64,000 nucleotides of DNA from assembly GCA_001799995.1 (NCBI GenBank), contig MGUK01000097.1, positions 1-64,000 on the forward strand, written 5' to 3'. This document shows positions 49,199 to 56,100 of the stretch, piece after piece. The notes under the pieces were generated by a model, which was not told the origin of the DNA, ran no database searches, and saw nothing but the letters and a program-made list of their open reading frames with translations. The translations under genes were made by a program, and so were the position numbers. Position 1 is the first letter of the stretch. The number at the start of each line of letters is the position of its first letter. This DNA is from Elusimicrobia bacterium GWF2_62_30 (GTDB lineage: Bacteria; Elusimicrobiota; Elusimicrobia; Elusimicrobiales; UBA9959).

Positions 49199-50614
49199 AT
49201 GAAAAACGGCATAAGACTTTTAACCGCGGTGTTTTCCCTGGTGCTTCTCGGCAATTCGGCCCTACAGGCCGAAAACTTCAACCTTAACAAAGTGCGCGCT
49301 TCCGGCATAAAAACCGCCGGCGCCGATAAAGGAATCATCCCCCAGATCTTCTCTCACAAGCCCCAGGAAGGCGGCACCAAAGACTGGACCGTCATGGTCT
49401 TCATGAACGCCAAGAACGACCTGGCCCAGAGCAGCCTGCTGGGCCTGGTGGGCAAATGGGCCGAAAGAGACCTGGCCGAGATGCAGAAGGTAGGCACCAC
49501 CGGCAAGATCAACGTGGTCGTGGACATAGGCATAGCGGGCAAGGGCGCCAAGCGCCTGCTGGTGGGCAAGAAAGGCCTGATCGGCGCCTCCGACAAAGTG
49601 CTCTCCACCGACCCCAAGGCAGACATGGGCGACTACCGCCGCGCGATAGATTTCATCAAAACGACGAAGGCCAAGTATCCCGCCAAGAAATATATGTTCG
49701 TCCTCTGGAACCACGGCCTGGGCTGGATAGACCCCGTGATGAAGGACGCCCCCGCCGGCACCGGCACCCAGAAGGGCATCTCCTTCGACGACGAGACCAA
49801 GAATTACATCCGCACCCCCCAGTTGGGCGAGATCTTCCGCCAGGCCGGCTACGTGGACGTGTTCATGCAGAACGCCTGCCTGCAGCAGATGGGCGAAGTG
49901 GCTTACGAAGTGAAGGACGGCGTCGGCCTCATCGTGGCCTCCGAAGAGACCATGCTGGCCCAGGGCTTCGACTACGAGAAGCTGCTGAACTTCATGAACG
50001 GCAACACCGCCTTCTCCAACGAGCAGCTCAGCGACTTCCTGATGAGCTGGTACCGCCAGTTCTACGCCGAAGGGATGCCCATAGGCCCCATCCACATGCC
50101 GCTGACCGGCATGGGCGCCACCCTCTCCACCATCCGCCCGGCCGCGCTTAACGCCCTGCCCGGCTACCTGGACGCTTTCGCCGGCGCTGTGATGCGCAAC
50201 AACGAGACCGCCGCCGTGAAGGCCGCCATCGCCAACGTGGTCCGCTTCACCAGCCTGGACCCCAAGAACGACAAAGAAAAGAAGCTCTCGTTCTACTCGG
50301 ACCTTTACGACTATGCCCGCATCGTGGACGCCAACGCCGGCTCCCCCGACACAAAACAGGCCGCGCAGGACCTGATGGGCTTCATCAAGGGCAGCCTGGT
50401 GATGCGCAGCGTGGGCATAGGCGGCGACACCGACAACAACTACGACTACACCAAGGTGGGCGGCCTGGCGATGAACACCACGCTTAAACTTAAGAAGATC
50501 CCCGACTCCCTCGCCGCCATCTTCGAGACCAAGTATGCCGACCTCTCCCTCTCCAAAGCCAGCCAGTGGGACGAGTTCATAACCTGGACCGACTCGGTCT
50601 GGCAGGCAGAGTAA
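49199..50614 (+). CDS. Secreted clostripain-like (family C11) cysteine peptidase, paralogue 3
   Basis: This 471-residue protein has a signal peptide (about residues 1-24, ending ALQA). The C11 domain begins DWTVMVFMNAKNDLAQSSLL. The catalytic His is in LWNHGLGWIDPV (about residue 171) and the Cys in QNACLQQMGEV (about residue 226). Compared with paralogues 1 and 2, the Asp before the catalytic Ala-Cys is Asn, and the EETEPGDGYTY block is replaced by EETMLAQGFDYEK, so specificity is probably different. The C-terminus has SQWDEFITWTDSVW. AAGGAGAGCGA precedes the ATG. It is 22 kb from the tandem pair, faces the opposite way and is followed by strong terminators. Confidence 0.93.
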   Translation: MKNGIRLLTAVFSLVLLGNSALQAENFNLNKVRASGIKTAGADKGIIPQIFSHKPQEGGTKDWTVMVFMNAKNDLAQSSLLGLVGKWAERDLAEMQKVGTTGKINVVVDIGIAGKGAKRLLVGKKGLIGASDKVLSTDPKADMGDYRRAIDFIKTTKAKYPAKKYMFVLWNHGLGWIDPVMKDAPAGTGTQKGISFDDETKNYIRTPQLGEIFRQAGYVDVFMQNACLQQMGEVAYEVKDGVGLIVASEETMLAQGFDYEKLLNFMNGNTAFSNEQLSDFLMSWYRQFYAEGMPIGPIHMPLTGMGATLSTIRPAALNALPGYLDAFAGAVMRNNETAAVKAAIANVVRFTSLDPKNDKEKKLSFYSDLYDYARIVDANAGSPDTKQAAQDLMGFIKGSLVMRSVGIGGDTDNNYDYTKVGGLAMNTTLKLKKIPDSLAAIFETKYADLSLSKASQWDEFITWTDSVWQAE

Positions 50615-50630
50615 GCGCAACGCAGCCAGG

Positions 50631-50660
50631 AAAGGCCCGGGGCAGCCCCCGGGCCTTTTC
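50631..50660 (+). terminator. Rho-independent terminator after C11 paralogue 3
   Basis: A 12-bp perfect stem (AAAGGCCCGGGG at 50631-50642 and CCCCGGGCCTTT at 50647-50658) with a 4-base loop is followed by a short T run. It lies 17 bases after the stop. Confidence 0.9.
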
Positions 50661-50690
50661 TATTCCCCTTCGGTAACACCCTGGAACGAC

Positions 50691-50720
50691 AAGCGCCTCG
50701 AAAGGAGGCGCTTTTTATTT
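50691..50720 (+). terminator. Second Rho-independent terminator
   Basis: A 9-bp perfect stem (AAGCGCCTC at 50691-50699 and GAGGCGCTT at 50705-50713) with a 5-base loop is followed by TTTATTT. It backs up the terminator 30 bases upstream. Confidence 0.88.
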
Positions 50721-50836
50721 CCCCGCCCGCGGGAATCCTACCTACTGCCCCGCGTACAAATCCGTATAGTAAGCGAAGATACGGGAGGGTATAGTATCAA
50801 TAGGCTGGAACCGCGGCATAGCAGCGGGATAAACGG

Positions 50837-51277
50837 ATGAAAATATTTTTGGCTTTGGCCTGTATCCTCGCCGCAGGCTTATACCCGGCCAACGCCCAGG
50901 AGCCGGACAATATCGGGGCGGGGATAATGCTGGGAAAACCCGCGGGCGTAACGGCCAAGCTCCTGTACGGCAGCCGCGCGGTGGCTACCGGCATCGGCTT
51001 TGGCACGGAACTGACGCTGTATGGCGACTATTTATGGGATCTCCGGGGCGCGCAGCCGCGGTCGTCCGGCGGCAAGCTGCCCCTATACCTGGGGCTGGGC
51101 TTCCAGGTGTCGCCCGAAGAGTTCGGGCTGCGCGTCGTCGCGGGGATCGCCTACTGGCTGCCGCACCGCCCCGTGGAGCTGTTTTGCGACGTCATTCCCG
51201 TTCTGCGGCTGTCGCCGGGCGATAGCGGCGGCCTGGGCGTAAGCGCCGGCCTGCGTTACTATTTCAAAGGAACCTGA
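50837..51277 (+). CDS. Small secreted or outer-membrane beta-barrel-like protein
   Basis: This 146-residue protein has a signal peptide (about residues 1-20, ending ANAQ). The mature chain is predicted to be beta-rich with alternating hydrophobic residues and ends in an aromatic-rich strand (VSAGLRYYFKGT), as in small outer-membrane barrels. GIMLGKPAGVTAKLLYGSR resembles the start of the BAPKO_0422-type proteins. It is followed immediately by a holin-like membrane protein gene (1-base gap) and probably heads the operon that ends at 53103. The function is unknown. Confidence 0.75.
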   Translation: MKIFLALACILAAGLYPANAQEPDNIGAGIMLGKPAGVTAKLLYGSRAVATGIGFGTELTLYGDYLWDLRGAQPRSSGGKLPLYLGLGFQVSPEEFGLRVVAGIAYWLPHRPVELFCDVIPVLRLSPGDSGGLGVSAGLRYYFKGT

Positions 51278-51278
51278 C

Positions 51279-51617
51279 ATGAACCTCCTCCTCAACGTGC
51301 TCGTAAGCACCCTGGCCGTCCTGATAACGGCAAAACTCCTCAAAGGAGTCAGCGTAGACGGTTTCTATACCGCGGCGGCGGTCTCCATTGTGCTCGGCGC
51401 TGTCAACTCCGTGCTGGCCCCCCTGCTGATCGCCTTAACCCTGCCGCTCAATGTCCTTACGCTGGGACTGTGCACCTTCGGCATTACCGCCGTCCTGGTC
51501 CAGCTGGTGGCGGCCATGGTACCGGGGTTTAGGGTGGCGAACTTCTGGTGGGCGCTGGGCTTCGGCCTGATCCTGGGCATAGTAAATTCCGCACTGCACG
51601 CGATGGCGGGCGGCTGA
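51279..51617 (+). CDS. Phage_holin_4-type (Pfam04020-like) membrane protein 1
   Basis: This 112-residue protein has four hydrophobic helices and the family-typical ending FWWALGFGLILGIVNSALHA, plus the AVNSVLAPLLIALTLPLNVL block. Despite the family name, such proteins are common chromosomal membrane proteins and do not indicate a prophage; no phage gene is nearby. A closely related gene follows 36 bases downstream. Confidence 0.88.
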   Translation: MNLLLNVLVSTLAVLITAKLLKGVSVDGFYTAAAVSIVLGAVNSVLAPLLIALTLPLNVLTLGLCTFGITAVLVQLVAAMVPGFRVANFWWALGFGLILGIVNSALHAMAGG

Positions 51618-51653
51618 CCCGCTCTTTTCGGCGATAACGAGGTAGGAGGCTAG

Positions 51654-52010
51654 ATGAAGATCCTGAGCCATATACTTATCAGCAGCCTGGCCGTGATGCT
51701 GGCCGCCCACCTGCTGCCGGGAGCGCGTGTGGACGGTTTCCTTACCGCGGTAGCGGTCGCCGTTATCCTGGGAACCGTGAACGCCCTGCTCGTCCCGGCG
51801 CTGCTGCTGATGTCGGTTACCGCCAGCCTGCCGGTGGTGGCGCTGCTCGCCTTCATCGTCACCGGCGGCCTGGTGCTGCTGACCGCGCGGCTGGTTCCCG
51901 GCTTCCATATCGCCAGCTTCTGGTGGGCGCTGGCCTTTGCCCTCCTGCTCTCGGCTATCAGCGCCTTTTTCCACGGGTTCGACGCCGGCGGAGCGCAAAG
52001 CCATGACTAA
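51654..52010 (+). CDS. Phage_holin_4-type (Pfam04020-like) membrane protein 2
   Basis: This 118-residue four-helix membrane protein is a paralogue of the preceding gene: LVPGFHIASFWWALAFALLL and VNALLVPALLLMSVTASLPV align with it throughout. Its 3' end overlaps the transporter gene by 8 bases. GAGGTAGGAGGCTAG precedes the ATG. The tandem duplication suggests a pair of interacting small membrane proteins, but no function is known for the family. Confidence 0.88.
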   Translation: MKILSHILISSLAVMLAAHLLPGARVDGFLTAVAVAVILGTVNALLVPALLLMSVTASLPVVALLAFIVTGGLVLLTARLVPGFHIASFWWALAFALLLSAISAFFHGFDAGGAQSHD

Positions 52011-53103
52011 GGAAGCCACCGCGGCCCGGCCGGTGACCAGGCGCGCGCACCTTATCACCTTCCTGGGCGCGCTCCTCGCCTGCGTCATTGCCGTCCTTTG
52101 GATGATCGGCCCGTACCTGCTTTCGCTGTTCCTGGGCGCTACGCTGGCCATGCTCACCTACCCGGTGTACCAGTGGTTCAGGGCAAAAAAATGGGGACCC
52201 CGGCTGGCCGGCAGCGCGGTTACGGCCCTGCTGCTGCTGCTTGTCATAGCGCCGCTCACAGGCTTCTCCATCCTGGCGGTAAAGCAGGGCATCACCATCG
52301 GCCAGCGGATGACCGAGCTTAAAGAATTTTCCCCTAAAGCTATCACCGTAACCCTGAGCCGCTGGCAGTTGGTCAGAACGCTGATCGGCGACCCTAAACA
52401 GGTGAACGCCCAGTTGAAGGGCGCCATCCAGGCCGCCGGCGAGTTCACCACCGCGGGCGTGCTGGAACTGGGCAAAGGCATGCCGGAGCTGCTTCTCCAG
52501 CTCATCCTGGCCATGATCGCTTTCTTTTTCTTCCTTCTCGACGGGGAGGAACTGGTGGGCTGGACCTTCGGGCTCGGCGTCTTCGATCCCACCGTGCAGA
52601 AAAACCTGGCGGCGTCGTTCCGGGACACTACCATCTCCTCCGTCCTGGCCGGGCTCGCGGCGGCGGCGGCCCAGGCCGCCCTGATAGTGGTCGGGTTCCT
52701 GGTCATCGGGGTGCCGGGCGCGTTCCTGGCCGGCGGCCTGACGTTCATCTTCGCGTGGATACCGATGCTGGGGACCGCCCCGGCTTCGCTGGCGGGCCTG
52801 ATCTATCTCTACACGATGCAGGGCACCCCCCTGCAGATCGCGTTAATGATCTTCATCACGCTCGCGGCCAGCGTTATAGACAACCTGGTCCGGCCGCTGG
52901 TCCTGAAGGGCCGCAACGACATGCACCCGCTGACGGGGCTGATCGCCATCATCGGCGGCCTGCAGCTGTTCGGGATCCAGGGCGTCCTCATCGGCCCGAT
53001 CCTGGCGGCCATGCTGCTCTCGCTGCTCAAGTTCTGGCCCGTCATCAGGGGCGGTTTAGGCATAGGCGCCGCGGCGGCGCTGGCGCCGGGGAAAGAACCT
53101 TAG
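52003..53103 (+). CDS. AI-2E family transporter
   Basis: This 366-residue integral membrane protein of the AI-2E family (TqsA, YdiK and related exporters) has about eight hydrophobic segments, with the paired helices near the N-terminus and the family block GAFLAGGLTFIFAWIPMLGT near residue 245, followed by DNLVRPLVLKGRNDMHPL and GGLQLFGIQGVLIGPILAAM. Substrates vary within the family (autoinducers, ions, organic acids) and are not defined here. I chose the ATG at 52003 because GGAGCGCAAAG precedes it. Confidence 0.92.
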   Translation: MTKEATAARPVTRRAHLITFLGALLACVIAVLWMIGPYLLSLFLGATLAMLTYPVYQWFRAKKWGPRLAGSAVTALLLLLVIAPLTGFSILAVKQGITIGQRMTELKEFSPKAITVTLSRWQLVRTLIGDPKQVNAQLKGAIQAAGEFTTAGVLELGKGMPELLLQLILAMIAFFFFLLDGEELVGWTFGLGVFDPTVQKNLAASFRDTTISSVLAGLAAAAAQAALIVVGFLVIGVPGAFLAGGLTFIFAWIPMLGTAPASLAGLIYLYTMQGTPLQIALMIFITLAASVIDNLVRPLVLKGRNDMHPLTGLIAIIGGLQLFGIQGVLIGPILAAMLLSLLKFWPVIRGGLGIGAAAALAPGKEP

Positions 53104-53173
53104 TTTTTAAAAGCCCGGCGGCGGCAGGCTGTCTCCCGCAGGGCATTGATCCATGGAGAGGAAAGATCCGTAT

Positions 53174-56100
53174 ATGAAGAAAAACAATAAAGTTGTCGCC
53201 TTGCTCGGGGTTACCGCGCTCCTGATAACGGTAATGGTGGCGGCGGCGTTCTGGGCCTTCGGCCAGATCAAAATATCGGCGCAGGCGCGCAAGAACACCT
53301 TCATCGCGATGGACAGCGCGAACAAGGTGCTGTCCGCGCTGGTAGACGCGGAAACCGGCCAGCGCGGCTATTTATTGACGGGCGACGAGGCTTTCCTGGA
53401 ACCGTACCTGGCGGCAAAGGACGGGATAGACATACGCCTGGAAGAACTGCACAAGTTTAATTTAAGCAGCGAGGCACATAAACGCCTCGACGCGCTTGCC
53501 CCGCTGGTGGCAGGCAAACTGGAGAACCTGGCCAACGGTATTGAACTGCGCCGGACCCATCGCGCGGCCGCCGCGCTGGCGGAGGTACGCGGCAGCCAGG
53601 GGAAGGCGCTGATGGAGGCGATCCGCGCCGAGATGGACGCCTTCATCCGGTTAGCGGCGGCCGGGCTGGCGCAGCATGACGCGGAGTTCCGGTTCAAGAT
53701 GCGCCTGTTGCTCGGCATCATTATCGCCTCCAGCCTGTTCATCCTGCTGCCCATGATCTCCTCCTACTACTATATCGAGCGGGAGATCCAGCAGCGGCTT
53801 AAGGACCTGCTTCTTATCGAGACGCAGGACCTGCTGGAGGTCCAGCAGGAGATGAACAAACAGCTGCAACAGACCAACACTACCCTGCAGATCAGCGAGG
53901 AGAAGTTCGCGGTCACGCTCAGGTCCATCGGCGACGCCGTTCTGGCCACCGACGCCGAAGGGCTCGTGACGCTCCTTAATCCCCTTGCCGAGCGGCTCAC
54001 CGGCTGGACGCACGCGCAGGCCGCCGGCCGGCCCGTGGAAGACGTCTTTCATATCATCGATGAGAACACCCGGCAGCTCTCCCGCAGCCCGGTAAGGGAA
54101 ACTCTCGCCAACAGGGTGGCGCCGGTCATGGACCGCCATACGATCCTGCTCTCGCGCGACGGCGCCGAATGCGCCATCGCCGACAGCTGCGCCCCTATCC
54201 GCAACCGCGACGGCGGGCTGGTCGGCGCCGTGATGGTGTTCCGCGACGTCTCCGAGCGCAAAGAAATAGAAACGGGCCTGGAAAAGACCCGGGAAGCGCT
54301 GGAAGTGATCAAGAAGACCGCGAATGAAGCCAGCGAATACGCCGACAGCATAATCAACACGGTGCGCGAGCCCCTGATCTCGCTCGACCAGGACCTGCGG
54401 GTGGTCTCCGCCAGCCGTTCCTTCTACGAGGTTTTCAAAGTGCACCCCGGCGAGACCGTGGGCCAGCTTATCTACGACCTCGGCAACAAGCAATGGGATA
54501 TCCCCAAGCTGCGCGAACTGCTGGAGACAATCCTGCCGCAGAAGGCGACCTTCGACAACTACGAGGTGGAGCACGATTTCGCCGACATCGGCCGCCGCAT
54601 CATGCTCCTGAACGCCCGGCAGATACAACGGGCGTCGGGCAAAGAGCTCATCATCCTCCTGGCCATCGAGGACATCACCGCGCGCAGGGAGATCGAGGAC
54701 GGGCTGGAAAAAGCCCGCAAAGAACTGGCGTCGACAAAGATCTCCGAAGACGCGGAGCGCGAATACTCCGAGAGCCTCATCAACACCGTGCGCGAACCTC
54801 TTATCGCCCTGGACCAGGACCTGCGGGTCGTTTCCGTCAGCCGCTCCTTTTATGAATTCTTCAAGGTAAAGCCCGAGGAGACCGTGGGCCAGCTTATCTA
54901 CGACCTGGGCAACAAGCAGTGGGATATCCCCAAATTGCGGGAGCTGCTGGAAACCATCCTGCCCCAGAAGGCGACCTTCGACAACTACGAGGTGGAACAC
55001 GATTTCGCCGACGTCGGCCGCCGCATCATGCTTTTGAACGCCCGGCAGATACAAAGAGCTTCCGGCAAAGAACGCATCATCCTCCTGGCCATCGAGGACA
55101 TCACCGCGCGCAGGGAGATCGAGGACGGGCTGGAAAAAGCCCGCAAGGAACTGGCGTCCACCAAGATCTCCGAAGACGCGGCCCGGGAATATTCCGACAG
55201 CATCATCAACACCGTGCGCGAACCGCTGATCGCCCTGGACCAGGACCTGCGGGTAGTCTCCGTCAGCCGCTCCTTCTATGAATTCTTCAAGGTAAAACCG
55301 GAAGAGACCATCGGGCAGCTTATTTATGACCTGGGCAATAAGCAATGGAATATTCCGAAGCTCAGGGAACTGCTGGAAACCATCCTGCCCCAGGAGGCGA
55401 CCTTCGACAACTACGAAGTCGAGCACGACTTCGCCGACATCGGCCGCCGCATCATGCTGCTGAACGCCCGGCAGATACAAAGAGCCTCGGGGAAAGAGCG
55501 GATCATCCTGCTCGCCATCGAAGACATCACCGAGCGCAGGGAGATAGAGGACGGGCTGGAAAAAGCCCGCAAAGAGCTGGCCGCTACCAAGATCTCCGAA
55601 GACGCCGCCCACGAATACTCGGACAGCATCATCAATACCGTGCGCGAACCGCTCATCTCGCTGGACCAGAACCTGCGGGTGGTCTCGGCCAGCCGCTCCT
55701 TCTATGAGGTTTTTAAAGTAAACCCCAAAGAAACCGTAGGACAGCTGATCTATGACCTGGGCAATAAACAGTGGAATATTCCTAAGCTGCGGGAACTCCT
55801 GGAAACCATCCTGCCCCAGGAGGCGACCTTCGACAACTACGAAGTCGAGCACGACTTCGCCGACATCGGCCGCCGCATCATGCTGCTGAACGCCCGGCAG
55901 ATACAAAGAGCCTCGGGGAAAGAGCGGATCATCCTGCTTGCCATCGAAGACATCACCGAGCGCAGGGAGATAGAGGACGGGCTGGAAAAAGCCCGCAAGG
56001 AGCTGGCGGCTACCAAGATCTCCGAGGACGCGACCCGCGAATACGCCGAAAGCCTCATCAATACCGTGCGCGAACCCCTGATCGCCATGGACCAGGACCT

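Noticed and set aside
51279-52010. Prophage holins
   Set aside because: The two genes belong to the chromosomal four-helix family named after holins; there are no lysins, capsid or integrase genes around, and they are coupled to a transporter gene.
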